This document shows positions 21,671-30,003 of a stretch of DNA of 64,000 bases, piece by piece. The notes beneath the pieces are model-generated. The model worked only from the letters and a program-made list of their open reading frames with translations. It ran no database searches and had not been told where the DNA came from. Source of the stretch: Amycolatopsis lexingtonensis (GTDB lineage Bacteria; Actinomycetota; Actinomycetes; Mycobacteriales; Pseudonocardiaceae); contig NZ_JADBEG010000001.1 in the NCBI RefSeq assembly GCF_014873755.1, forward strand, positions 9,865,001 through 9,929,000. The letters are read 5' to 3'. Position numbers and translations under genes: made by a program. Within the stretch, counting starts at the first letter, position 1. The number at the start of each line of letters is the position of its first letter.

Positions 21671-22276
21671 GTGATCAGAGTGCTGGTTGCCGAGGACATG
21701 CACATCGTACGGGGCGCACTGGTCGCCTTGCTGCGGCTGGAGCCCGACATCGAGGTGGTCGCGGAGGTCGCGTCGGGGCTGGAGATCCTGCCCACCGCGA
21801 AGGCCAAGCAAGCGCAGGTGGCGGTCATCGACATCGACCTGCCGGGCAAGGACGGCCTCACCGCGGCCGGTGAGCTGCACGAACAGCTCCCGGAGTGCCG
21901 GACCCTCATCCTGACCAGCCTGGGCCGGCCGGGGACGCTCAGGCGTGCCCTGGACGCCAAGGTGGGCGGGTTCCTGCTGAAGGACGCGCCGCCCGACAAG
22001 CTGGCCAACGCCGTCCGCGGGGTGCTCGCGGGACGGCGCATGGTCGACGGGGACCTGGCGCTGGCCGCCTGGGACACCGTGGACTGCCCGCTCACCGGCC
22101 GCGAGCTCGACGTGCTGCGGATGACCGCGCAGGGCTACGGGACCGTCGAAGTCGCCGCGCGCCTGTACCTGTCGGCCGGCACGGTCCGGAACTACCTGAC
22201 GACCGTCGTCGCGAAGCTCAACGCCCGCAACCGGGTCGACGCCATCCGCATCGCCGAAGAGTCCGGCTGGCTCTGA
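21671..22276 (+). CDS. NarL/LuxR-type response regulator, paralogue
   Basis: 201 aa. Receiver Asp in VAVIDIDLPGKDG, Lys in FLLKDAPPDKLANAV, and C-terminal LuxR HTH (LTGRELDVLRMTAQGYGTVEVAARLYLSAGTVRNYLTTVVAKL). GTG 21671 is chosen because GGAGG lies six bases upstream and because it makes the protein the same length as the regulator at 19058-19663; GTG 21653 is an alternative. The two regulators are near-identical in the receiver and differ mainly in the HTH recognition segment, which suggests a shared kinase input and different targets. It is convergent with the tandem kinase gene. Confidence 0.92.
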   Translation: MIRVLVAEDMHIVRGALVALLRLEPDIEVVAEVASGLEILPTAKAKQAQVAVIDIDLPGKDGLTAAGELHEQLPECRTLILTSLGRPGTLRRALDAKVGGFLLKDAPPDKLANAVRGVLAGRRMVDGDLALAAWDTVDCPLTGRELDVLRMTAQGYGTVEVAARLYLSAGTVRNYLTTVVAKLNARNRVDAIRIAEESGWL

Positions 22277-22322
22277 CCGGCGGCGGTCCGGGCGAAGAGG
22301 TACAGACCAGTATTTCCGTGGT

Positions 22323-24740
22323 TCAGACCGGCACGACCGCGCGCAGCCGGAAGCGGCCGTCCGGCTCGACCCCGGCGGTGAGCTCGCCGCCGAGGTCGGC
22401 GACCCGGTGCGACAGGTTGCCGATCCCGCTGCCCGGCGAGGTTTCCCGCGACGTGACGACGGAAGCCGGAACCCGCGGTGCGGGCACCGCGGGGGTTTCC
22501 GCCACCTCGGGTTCTCCGGCCGCTTCGGGTTCGCGGCGGGCCGGGCGGGGCCCGTCCCCGTTTCGCTCGACGCCGTCGTTGACGATGTCGAGGCAGATCC
22601 CGTTGCCCGTGCGGCGCATCGCGATTTCGCAGCTCTCCACCCGGCTGTGCCGCAGGACGTTCGTGACGCCTTCGCGCAGCACGACGGCCAGCACCGTCCG
22701 CACCGGCATCGGCAGGTCCTCCTCGAGCATCTCCATCCGCACCCGGACGTCGGCGGCCGCGAGCACGGACTTGGCGGTGCGGGACTCGCTGTCGAGGGAA
22801 AGTTCGCGGTAGCCGCTGGCGACCGAGCGGACGTCGGAAAGAGCTTGCCGCGTCAGGCCGAGGACCTCGGTCAGCTCCTCGGCGGCGCGGTCGCGGTCCA
22901 GCGGCAGCACCCGCGCGGTCAGCTCGCTCTTCAGCGCGATCGCGGACAGGCTCATGCCGAGCAGGTCGTGCAGGTCGCGGGCGAACCGCAGCCGTTCCTC
23001 GGCCAGCGCCATCTCGGCCAGCCGGCGCCGGGTGTTGTCGAGCTCGGTGACCAGCCGCACCAGCCACAGCAGCCCGAACACCGCCAGCCCGGTCAGCACG
23101 GTGGCGGCCGTGTAGAAGACCGTCGAGGTGATGTCCGCGCCCGAAATCCGCTGGATCTCCGCGTAGGCGGCGATGTTGACGGCGAAGAACGCCCAGCCCG
23201 CCACCGGCGGCAGGACCAGCAGGGAACTGCCGATCAGCAACCCGGGCACGCTCACCCAGTTCGGCCCGAGCGGCAGCAGCGGCAGGTAGGTCAGGCAGGC
23301 CTGGACGAACAGCATGCCGTAGCTCTGCGTCGACGGCAGCTGGGTCGAGGGCCGGTTGAAGTACGAGAACTGCAGGGCCAGCAGCGCGACGACGCAGCCG
23401 ACGACCAGGGCGACCTGCCACGCCTCCCTGGTCAGCTCGAGCACGTGCACGGTCGCGCCGCACCCCATCATGGTCATCGCCGTCGGCAGCAGCCAGCGGA
23501 TCCGCTTCGACTCGGTCACCACCGACTGCCGCTCGGCCTCGGGCGCGGCGGCGCTCGCCGTCCGGTCGGGCACGGGGAGCTCGACGCGGAGCCGGAAACG
23601 CCCGTCGGCGCCGGTCTTCACGGTCGCCGTGCCGCCGAGCGCGGCCACTTCGTCAGGCAGCGCCCGGAGCTTGCTGTCCGGGGCGAGCGCGGGGTCGTCC
23701 CTCGTCACGCCGTCGTTCACGATCTCGAGGGTGACCTTGCCGTCGTGCTGCCGGACGTCGATTTCGCAGTGCTCGACTTCGCTGTACCGCAGGACGTTCG
23801 TGACCCCTTCGCGCAGCACCCGCGCGAGCAGCGTCCCGGCCTGGACCGGCAGGTCACCGCGGTCGAGGTGGATCTGGACGGCGATGTCGGACGCCGACAG
23901 CAGCGTCTCGGCCGTCCGGGACTCCTTCTCCAGCGACAGCTCGCGGTAGCCGTGCGAGACCGCGCGGACGTCGGACAGCGTGCGCTGCGCGGTCGCGGTG
24001 ATCTCGGCGAGCTCCGCCTTGGCCCGGTCCGCGGACTTGCGCATCAGCCGGTGCACGAGCTCGCCCTTGAGCGCGATCGCCGACAGGCTCAGCCCGAGCA
24101 GGTCGTGCAGGTCGCGGGCGAAGGCGAGCCGCTGTTCGGCGACCGCGCGCTGGGCCAGTTCGCTGCGGGCCTCGTGCAGCTCGTTGACCATCCGGGGCAG
24201 CCGGGCCAGCAGGTAGAACAGGATGATGTAGAAGGTCGCCGCGATCGCGTTGTAGACCACGGTCAGCGGCTCGGCGTCGTGGTACCAGTAGATGAAGGGG
24301 ATGCTGAGCCAGACCGCGCCGGCCGCGGGCCAGGCGTACCTCGGGGGCAGCACGAGCAGCACCGCGCCGCCGACGAAGTCCGGCATGTCCGCCCAGAAGA
24401 GGCCGAAGGTCGCGACGGGCGCGTAGGCCAGCACGACCATGACGGCGAGCAGGACCCGGCTGGTCACCGAGTCGAGCCGCGCGGCGGGCCTGCCGAACCA
24501 CAGCAGCTGGATGCCCAGCAGCCCGGAGACGGCGGCGATGGCGTACGCGCCCTCCCAGGCGTCGACCGAGTTCGGCAGCAGGCTGACCACGCCGATCAGG
24601 CCGAACCCGGCGACGACGGTGACGAGGATGGCCGCGGCCAGGTAGGTGGCCAGCCGGGGGCGCCGGTCCGCCGCGGTGGTGCCGCGCGGTTCGGCGGTCG
24701 CCGAGCGTCCGGTGGGCTCGAGTGCGGCGACCGGAGACAT
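22323..24740 (-). CDS. Tandem double sensor histidine kinase
   Basis: 805 aa, about twice the length of a DesK-type kinase, because it contains two whole kinases in series. Module 1 (about 1-395) has membrane helices, FARDLHDLLGLSLSAIALKGEL (His near 210) and N-box REGVTNVLRYS. Module 2 (about 400-805) has a second membrane set, FARDLHDLLGMSLSAIALKSEL (His near 588) and N-box REGVTNVLRHS. Both phosphoacceptor histidines and both ATPase domains look intact. ATG 24740 has GAGGGG upstream. It is probably a gene fusion of two neighbouring paralogues; the reading frame runs straight through the junction. Partner regulators are likely the two NarL proteins nearby. Confidence 0.9.
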   Translation of the reverse strand: MSPVAALEPTGRSATAEPRGTTAADRRPRLATYLAAAILVTVVAGFGLIGVVSLLPNSVDAWEGAYAIAAVSGLLGIQLLWFGRPAARLDSVTSRVLLAVMVVLAYAPVATFGLFWADMPDFVGGAVLLVLPPRYAWPAAGAVWLSIPFIYWYHDAEPLTVVYNAIAATFYIILFYLLARLPRMVNELHEARSELAQRAVAEQRLAFARDLHDLLGLSLSAIALKGELVHRLMRKSADRAKAELAEITATAQRTLSDVRAVSHGYRELSLEKESRTAETLLSASDIAVQIHLDRGDLPVQAGTLLARVLREGVTNVLRYSEVEHCEIDVRQHDGKVTLEIVNDGVTRDDPALAPDSKLRALPDEVAALGGTATVKTGADGRFRLRVELPVPDRTASAAAPEAERQSVVTESKRIRWLLPTAMTMMGCGATVHVLELTREAWQVALVVGCVVALLALQFSYFNRPSTQLPSTQSYGMLFVQACLTYLPLLPLGPNWVSVPGLLIGSSLLVLPPVAGWAFFAVNIAAYAEIQRISGADITSTVFYTAATVLTGLAVFGLLWLVRLVTELDNTRRRLAEMALAEERLRFARDLHDLLGMSLSAIALKSELTARVLPLDRDRAAEELTEVLGLTRQALSDVRSVASGYRELSLDSESRTAKSVLAAADVRVRMEMLEEDLPMPVRTVLAVVLREGVTNVLRHSRVESCEIAMRRTGNGICLDIVNDGVERNGDGPRPARREPEAAGEPEVAETPAVPAPRVPASVVTSRETSPGSGIGNLSHRVADLGGELTAGVEPDGRFRLRAVVPV

Positions 24741-24918
24741 GGTTGCGGACCCCTCGGAATCTGCGTGGCGGCCGGTCCGCTCGGGAGGCCGGAACCTGGG
24801 CGCGGTGTGCATGCGTGCGGTAGATCCTAACTCACGGGAGCGCGGCGAAAACGGTGCGAAAGCGCGCGGATCGGTCCCGGCGGCCGGTTCGGACGCCGGA
24901 AAAGGAGTTGACAGCCGG

Positions 24919-25434
24919 TCAGCGGCCATCCGGCGCGGGCGGGAACCCGAAGGCGTGCGCGAGCAGCCCGAGGAAGTCGAGACGCGGCACGGCGACCGAT
25001 CCGGTGTGCAGCACCGAACCCTGTGAGAGCCGGAAGAAGCTCAGCCCGGACTCGTCGTCGTCCCACGAATCGCCACCCGCGGCACCGGGGATGTGCCGGG
25101 TCGCGGGGAAGTCCTCGGTGAACCGGGTGCCCGCGGCCGAGAACACGGCGACGTCCCAGCCGAGGTGCCGCCGGTACTGCGCGAACTTCGCGTAGGACGC
25201 ACGGGACACCAGCACCAGCCGCAGGCCGGGGTCGTCCAGCGCGGCCGCGACGTCGGCGGCGGGCACCAGATCGGCGGGTCCGCTGTGGTCGGCCATCGGG
25301 TGGTGCACGGCCAGGCGCTGGTGACCACCGAACAGCTCGGCGAGCGAGACCCGGCCCCGCGAACCCTCGAACAGGTACTCGGCCCCGGCGACGACGCGGG
25401 GGCGGTCAAGCTCCGGCACGGTCAGCTCCGACAT
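24919..25434 (-). CDS. DUF899-like (thioredoxin-fold) protein, short
   Basis: 171 aa. The layout resembles the DUF899 family seen at 60287-60940 (FEGSRGRVSLAELFGGHQRLAVHHPMAD matching the other protein's LVSLFDGHNQLIIYHYM), but the Cys-containing segment of that family (CVGCASLTD) is missing. It ends with DESGLSFFRLSQGSVLHTGSV and a short C-terminal helix. The function is unknown, and loss of the Cys pair argues against a redox role. ATG 25434. Confidence 0.6.
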   Translation of the reverse strand: MSELTVPELDRPRVVAGAEYLFEGSRGRVSLAELFGGHQRLAVHHPMADHSGPADLVPAADVAAALDDPGLRLVLVSRASYAKFAQYRRHLGWDVAVFSAAGTRFTEDFPATRHIPGAAGGDSWDDDESGLSFFRLSQGSVLHTGSVAVPRLDFLGLLAHAFGFPPAPDGR

Positions 25435-25573
25435 GACTCGTCCTCCCTGGCTTGGTCCCACAGCGGATTGTGAGCCGGTGCGGTGGTGCGAGCCCAGGGT
25501 TCGGGCCGGGAACCGCACCTTAGGAGACGCGGACCGGCGTGTCGCGGTCGGGTGGTGCGGGGTCCGGATGTCA

Positions 25574-25958
25574 TGAACGGGTCGTTCACCGCGCTTGGTG
25601 ACAGAGCACCGGCGAAGTCGCCGGGTCGGCCGGCCGCGGCGCGAGATGCGCCGAAGGTGCCCTTACTCCAGCCCGCCGGTGCGAGTGGCTCGGGCCGGCT
25701 GGGAGCCTTTTTCGCCGAGGTCCCGGGGGCCGGAGGTCGTGAACGACCCGTTCACCGCGTCCGATGACGGGGCGCCGGCGAAGTCGCGCGGCCAGGTCAC
25801 TCCGCCGCCGGTGACCCGCTCGCTCCACGTCTTGAATGACTCATTCAGGTCTTCGGAGGTCCTGAATGAGTCATTCAAGACGTCGGCGCAACGCTGCGGA
25901 CCGCACCGACCCGACTTTGCCGGGCGCCTGACGTCCGGCGAAGTGAACGACCCGTTCA
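25574..25958. repeat. Composite repeat cassette, copy 2, plus partial copy
   Basis: A full cassette runs from TGAACGACCCGTTCA at 25740 through the 53-bp element at 25829-25881 to TGAACGACCCGTTCA at 25944, closely matching 12684-12903 in order and spacing. A partial copy precedes it, with TGAACGGGTCGTTCA at 25574 and a recognisable CGGCGAAGTCG stretch. Together they fill most of the 628-bp divergent spacer between the DUF899-like and YciO-like genes, where I see no gene. Confidence 0.85.
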
Positions 25959-26062
25959 TGACGCTGCGGGCCCGTGTTTCCGGTGCGGTCGGGTGGAGCC
26001 GTTGCCGCCGGTCGCGGGAGGCCCGCCGTGCCGGGGCGGGCGGGCGACCCTAGGCTCGGCGC

Positions 26063-26683
26063 ATGGCACGCTATTTCGACCTGCACCCGGAGAACCCGCA
26101 GAAGCGGTCGCTGGGCCAGGTCGTCGAGATCCTCCGCGGCGACGGGCTGATCGCCTACCCGACCGACTCGTGCTTCGCGCTCGGGTGCCGGCCGGGGAAC
26201 CGGGACGGGCTCGACCGGATCCGCAGCATCCGCAAGCTGGACCACCGGCACCACTTCACACTGGTCTGCCAGGACTTCGCCCAGCTCGGGCAGTTCGTCA
26301 TCATCGACAACGCCGTGTTCCGCGCGATCAAGGCGGCGACCCCCGGCAGCTACACGTTCATCCTGCCCGCCACCAAGGAGGTGCCGCGGCGACTGATGCA
26401 CGAAAAGAAGAAGACGGTGGGCGTGCGCATCCCGGACCACCGCGTCACCCAGGCGCTGCTCGCCGAGCTCGGCGAACCGCTGCTGTCGAGCACGCTGCTG
26501 CTGCCCGGCGAGGGCGAGCCGATGACGCAGGGCTGGGAGATCAAGGAAGAGCTGGACAACGTCCTGGAAGCGGTCCTCGACTCGGGGGACTGCGGGGTGG
26601 AGCCGACGACCGTCGTGGACTTCTCCTCCGGGGAAGCGGAGATCCTGCGCGTGGGCGCGGGCGATCCGTCCCCGTTCGAGTGA
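26063..26683 (+). CDS. Sua5/YciO/YrdC-family protein
   Basis: 206 aa YrdC-like fold: GDGLIAYPTDSCFALGC (nucleotide-binding strand and loop) near residue 28, KLDHRHHFTLVCQD near 58, PGSYTFILPAT near 95, and a closing PTTVVDFSSGEAEILRVGAGD. The family makes threonylcarbamoyl-AMP for the t6A tRNA modification. The length and motifs fit the YciO subgroup, whose role is less certain than that of TsaC/Sua5. ATG 26063. Confidence 0.85.
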   Translation: MARYFDLHPENPQKRSLGQVVEILRGDGLIAYPTDSCFALGCRPGNRDGLDRIRSIRKLDHRHHFTLVCQDFAQLGQFVIIDNAVFRAIKAATPGSYTFILPATKEVPRRLMHEKKKTVGVRIPDHRVTQALLAELGEPLLSSTLLLPGEGEPMTQGWEIKEELDNVLEAVLDSGDCGVEPTTVVDFSSGEAEILRVGAGDPSPFE

Positions 26684-26702
26684 AGCCAGGCGGGTGGCTG
26701 AC

Positions 26703-26755
26703 GTCTTGAATGACTCATTCAGGTCTTCGGAGGTCCTGAATGACTCATTCAAGAC
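26703..26755. repeat. 53-bp double-palindrome element, copy D
   Basis: GTCTTGAATGACTCATTCA, spacer GGTCTTCGGAGGTCC, TGAATGACTCATTCAAGAC. It lies between convergent stops at 26683 and 26792. Confidence 0.95.
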
Positions 26756-26791
26756 GTTGGCCGGGCCGGCGGCACCCGCGCGGTCGGGCGG

Positions 26792-27457
26792 TCAGCTCTC
26801 CAGCAGTTCCAGCCATTCGGCGGTGTGCCGCCCGGTGAACGTCAGGTTCAGGTCCTCGGCGAACCGGCGGCCGGTCACCAGCAGGCAGAAGTCCTCCGCC
26901 GGGCCGCTCACGCGGTCGGTCGCGTTCTCCGGGCCGAAGTCCCAGCGCGTTCCCGAAGGGGCGACCAGTTCGAAGCGGAACGGCTTCGCGGGCGGCGCCT
27001 CCTGGTGGCGCCGGTAAGCGCGGTCCCTGGTCCGGACGCCGTAGTAGGCGACGTGGCCGATCGAGTCGTCGCGCTGGGGCTGGACACCGAACAGGTCGGC
27101 GATGTCCTGGCCGCCGGCGAAGACCTCGGTCAGCACGGCCGCGGCGAGGACCGACGGGCGCAGCGGGCCGTCGCTCCACGGCAGCTCCGGCTCCGGCGGG
27201 GCCGCGGCCAGCAGGGCGTTGGCCTTCCGCTGCTCGATCAGCCAGATCAGGATGGCCTCGTCGAGCGAGTCGTAGGCGATCTGCGGGGTGACGCCGAACG
27301 CGCCGGGGTTCTCGACGCTGAGCCGGACCAGCCGCGCGGTCGACGTCAGCCGGGCGAAGTGCCCGGTGATGTTCGGGCCGGGACCGTACCCGTGGCGTTC
27401 CGCCAGTTCGGCCAGCGCCTCCGTCTCGGTCTGCAGGTCCGTGAACACGTCGGCCAT
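26792..27457 (-). CDS. TIGR03084/MDMPI-like protein
   Basis: 221 aa. The C-terminal half (EVFAGGQDIADLFGVQPQRDDSIGHVAYYGVRTRDRAYRRHQ ... FGPENATDRVSGPAEDFCLLVTGRR) matches that of the protein at 42518-43312, a maleylpyruvate isomerase-like family in actinobacteria. The N-terminus is shorter and lacks the usual WT..HQ/H first-helix motif, so the catalytic metal site may be incomplete. Substrate unknown. ATG 27457 has GGAGGG upstream. Confidence 0.65.
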   Translation of the reverse strand: MADVFTDLQTETEALAELAERHGYGPGPNITGHFARLTSTARLVRLSVENPGAFGVTPQIAYDSLDEAILIWLIEQRKANALLAAAPPEPELPWSDGPLRPSVLAAAVLTEVFAGGQDIADLFGVQPQRDDSIGHVAYYGVRTRDRAYRRHQEAPPAKPFRFELVAPSGTRWDFGPENATDRVSGPAEDFCLLVTGRRFAEDLNLTFTGRHTAEWLELLES

Positions 27458-27583
27458 CGGTGCCACCCTCCTGGGTCCGGGACTGCCCGGGTCCAGGCTG
27501 GCAGGCGGGCTCGCGGGGGCTCCACTCCGCGGTTGCGACGTCCGCCTCGGCTATGTTCGACCGCACTGACGAAGGGAGCGGGC

Positions 27584-27967
27584 GTGAAGTACCTGCTGGC
27601 GATGTACCTGAACCCCGACGTGATGGCGAACCTCTCCGAGGCCGAGATGGACACCATCATGACCGGGCACCAGGATTTCATCCGCACGATCAGGGAATCC
27701 GGCGAGATGATCAACACGCAGGCGCTCGGCGCGGTCGCCGACAGCTCCGTCGTGCGGGTGCGCTCGGGGATGCCGGCCGTCACCGACGGGCCGTTCCTGG
27801 AGTCGAAGGAATTCCTCGCCGGCTACTACCTCGTGGAGTGCGCGAGCAAGGACCGCGCCGTCGAGCTCGCGGCGATGATCCCGGACGCGGCCATCGAAGG
27901 CCTCGGCATCGAGGTGCGCGAGGTCGTCTTCTTCGCCGACGCCGAAACCGAAGTCCCCATGGCGTGA
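27584..27967 (+). CDS. YCII/DGPF-domain protein linked to ECF sigma
   Basis: 127 aa ferredoxin-like YCII fold, starting KYLLAMYLNP and carrying the family motif DGPFLESKEFLAGYYLVE near residue 65. Such DGPF proteins are nearly always encoded beside ECF42-type sigma factors and may act as their partners. GTG 27584 follows GAAGGGAG. Its stop overlaps the sigma factor start by four bases. Confidence 0.88.
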   Translation: MKYLLAMYLNPDVMANLSEAEMDTIMTGHQDFIRTIRESGEMINTQALGAVADSSVVRVRSGMPAVTDGPFLESKEFLAGYYLVECASKDRAVELAAMIPDAAIEGLGIEVREVVFFADAETEVPMA

Positions 27968-29184
27968 CCGGGGTCGCCGAGGTCCTGCGGCCGCTCGTGC
28001 CGCAGGTGCTGGGCGCGCTCGTCCGCCGGTACGGCCAGTTCGACGCGTGCGAGGACGCCGTCCAGGAAGCCCTGCTCGCGGCGAGCGAGCAGTGGCCGGC
28101 CGAGGGCGTCCCGGACAACCCGCGCAGCTGGCTGATCACGGTCGCGACCCGGCGGCTCACCGACCTCTGGCGCAGCGAAAGCGCCCGGCGGCGTCGCGAA
28201 GAGACGGTCGCCGTGCGCGAGCCGGCCCCCGTCGTCGCCGGTCCCGGCGAAGAGCGGCCCGCGGACTCCGACGACACGCTCACGCTGCTGTTCCTGTGCT
28301 GCCACCCCGCGGTTTCGCCGCCTTCGCAGGTCGCGCTGACGCTGCGCGCGGTCGGCGGCCTGACCACGGCGCAGATCGCCAGCGCGTTCCTGGTGCCCGA
28401 GTCGACCATGACGCGCCGCATCACCCGCGCGAAGGAGAGCATCGCGGCGGCGGGCTCGACGTTCGCCGAGCCTTCGCCCGAAGACTTCCCGGAGCGGCTG
28501 CGCGTGGTGCTCCAGGTGCTGTACCTGATCTTCAACGAGGGGTACACGGCGACGTCGGGGGAGGACCTGCTGCGCGTCGAGCTGGCCGCGGAGGCGATCC
28601 GGCTGACGCGCGCGGTGCGCGCGCTGATCCCCGGTGAGGGGGAAGTGGCGGGGCTGCTGGCGCTGATGCTGCTGACGGACGCGCGGCGGGCGGCGCGCAC
28701 CGGCCCCGGCGGCGAGCTGGTCCCGCTGCCGGAGCAGGACCGCACGCGCTGGGACGCGGCGATGATCGCCGAGGGCGTCGAACTGGTCCGCGCGGTGCTG
28801 GGCCGCGGCCCGATCGGGCCGTACCAGGTGCAGGCGGCGATCGCGGCGCTGCACGACGAAGCGCCGAGCACGGAGACGACGGACTGGCCGCAGATCGTCG
28901 AGCTGTACGGCGTACTGGAGGAACTGATGCCGGGTCCGGTGGTGACGGTGAACCGGGCGGTGGCCGTCGCCCAGGTGTCGGGCCCGGCGGCGGGCCTGGA
29001 ACTGCTGGACGGCGTCGACGTGGCGCACCGGGCCGACGCCGTGCGGGCGCACCTGCTCGAAGAGGCGGGGCGGCCGGCGGAAGCGCGCGAGTTCTACCTC
29101 AGGGCGGCGAAGCGTACCGAGAGTGGCCCGGAACGCCGTTACCTGCAAGCGAAAGCGGACCGGTTGGCCGCCGACGGGTCTTGA
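27964..29184 (+). CDS. ECF42-type RNA polymerase sigma factor
   Basis: 406 aa, much longer than a plain ECF sigma. Sigma region 2 is at about 10-75 (RYGQFDACEDAVQEALLAASEQWP ... NPRSWLITVATRRLTDLWR), and a region-4-like HTH at about 115-160 (LTTAQIASAFLVPESTMTRRITRAK). A long helical, TPR-like C-terminal extension follows (LYLIFNEGYTATSG, then ALHDEAP and LLEEAGRPAEAREFYLRAA). ECF42 proteins carry this extension instead of a classical anti-sigma factor. GTG 27964 overlaps the DGPF gene. The stop codon lies inside a 53-bp palindromic element. Confidence 0.9.
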   Translation: MTGVAEVLRPLVPQVLGALVRRYGQFDACEDAVQEALLAASEQWPAEGVPDNPRSWLITVATRRLTDLWRSESARRRREETVAVREPAPVVAGPGEERPADSDDTLTLLFLCCHPAVSPPSQVALTLRAVGGLTTAQIASAFLVPESTMTRRITRAKESIAAAGSTFAEPSPEDFPERLRVVLQVLYLIFNEGYTATSGEDLLRVELAAEAIRLTRAVRALIPGEGEVAGLLALMLLTDARRAARTGPGGELVPLPEQDRTRWDAAMIAEGVELVRAVLGRGPIGPYQVQAAIAALHDEAPSTETTDWPQIVELYGVLEELMPGPVVTVNRAVAVAQVSGPAAGLELLDGVDVAHRADAVRAHLLEEAGRPAEAREFYLRAAKRTESGPERRYLQAKADRLAADGS

Positions 29185-29230
29185 ATGAGTCATTCAGGTC
29201 TTCGGAGGTCCTGAATGACTCATTCAAGAC
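29178..29230. repeat. 53-bp double-palindrome element, copy E, overlapping a stop codon
   Basis: Same element as at 26703. Its first bases GTCTTGA provide the TGA stop (29182-29184) of the sigma factor gene. It separates convergent genes; the HxlR gene ends seven bases later. Confidence 0.95.
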
Positions 29231-29236
29231 ACCGGG

Positions 29237-29935
29237 TCAGCGGACCACGATGCCCGACGCCGGCTCCGGGGCCGCCGGGACGTGGAACAGCTGGGCGAAC
29301 AGCTCCAGGTCGGACAGCTCGCCCTCGATCGCGATCTTGCCCGAGCGCAACGCCGTCGGCGCGGTGAGCTGGCCGCTCATCAGGTCCAGCAGCGCCGCGC
29401 CGTGCACGGCCTTGATGACCAGCTCGGCGCCGGGGAACCGGCCCTCGCCGACCTTGACCGCGCCGTCTTCGACGAGGGCGTGCACGATCATGCGGTCGTC
29501 GTAGCGGATCTCGAAGTTGATCTGGACGCCTTCCGCGCACTCGGCGCGGAAAGTCGTGTACAGCGACAGGATCGCCGCGTCCAAGGTGAACACGTCGTCG
29601 GCGCCGGGAGCGTGCAGCGAGCGGGCGCCCCAGAGGCCGAGGTCGAGCAGGATGTGGTCGAGCTCGCTGCCGTACTGGGTCAGCTCGTAGACCAGGCCCG
29701 CCTCGAGCTCGGCGCGGACGCGGCGGCGGATCACGCCGGTCGCCTCCAGCTCGTTGAGCCGGGCCGACAGGATGGACGGCGGGATCTTCGGCAGGCCGGC
29801 CTGCAGCTCGTCGTAGCGCTTCGCGCCGAGCACCAGGTCGCGGATGATCAGCAGCGACCAGCGCTCGCCGATGAGCTCGAGCGCGCGGGCGACGCCGCAG
29901 AACTGGCCGTAGGCACGGGTGGGTGCAGTGGGCAT
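29237..29935 (-). CDS. HxlR-family regulator with SCP2-like domain, paralogue
   Basis: 232 aa with the same two-part layout as 12938-13630: winged helix (CGVARALELIGERWSLLIIRDLVLGAKRYDELQ) at about 10-105, and SCP2-like C-terminal domain (LLDLMSGQLTAPTALRSGKIAIEGELSDLELFAQLF). The two are recognisably related along their whole length. ATG 29935. Together with the SARP gene it reads away from the enediyne operon. Confidence 0.87.
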   Translation of the reverse strand: MPTAPTRAYGQFCGVARALELIGERWSLLIIRDLVLGAKRYDELQAGLPKIPPSILSARLNELEATGVIRRRVRAELEAGLVYELTQYGSELDHILLDLGLWGARSLHAPGADDVFTLDAAILSLYTTFRAECAEGVQINFEIRYDDRMIVHALVEDGAVKVGEGRFPGAELVIKAVHGAALLDLMSGQLTAPTALRSGKIAIEGELSDLELFAQLFHVPAAPEPASGIVVR

Positions 29936-30003
29936 CGAACGTTCCTCACTTCTTTCTCGGGCGATCCGACGGGTTCGGCGGGTGCCGGGGAAGTCTGGGC
30001 GGA

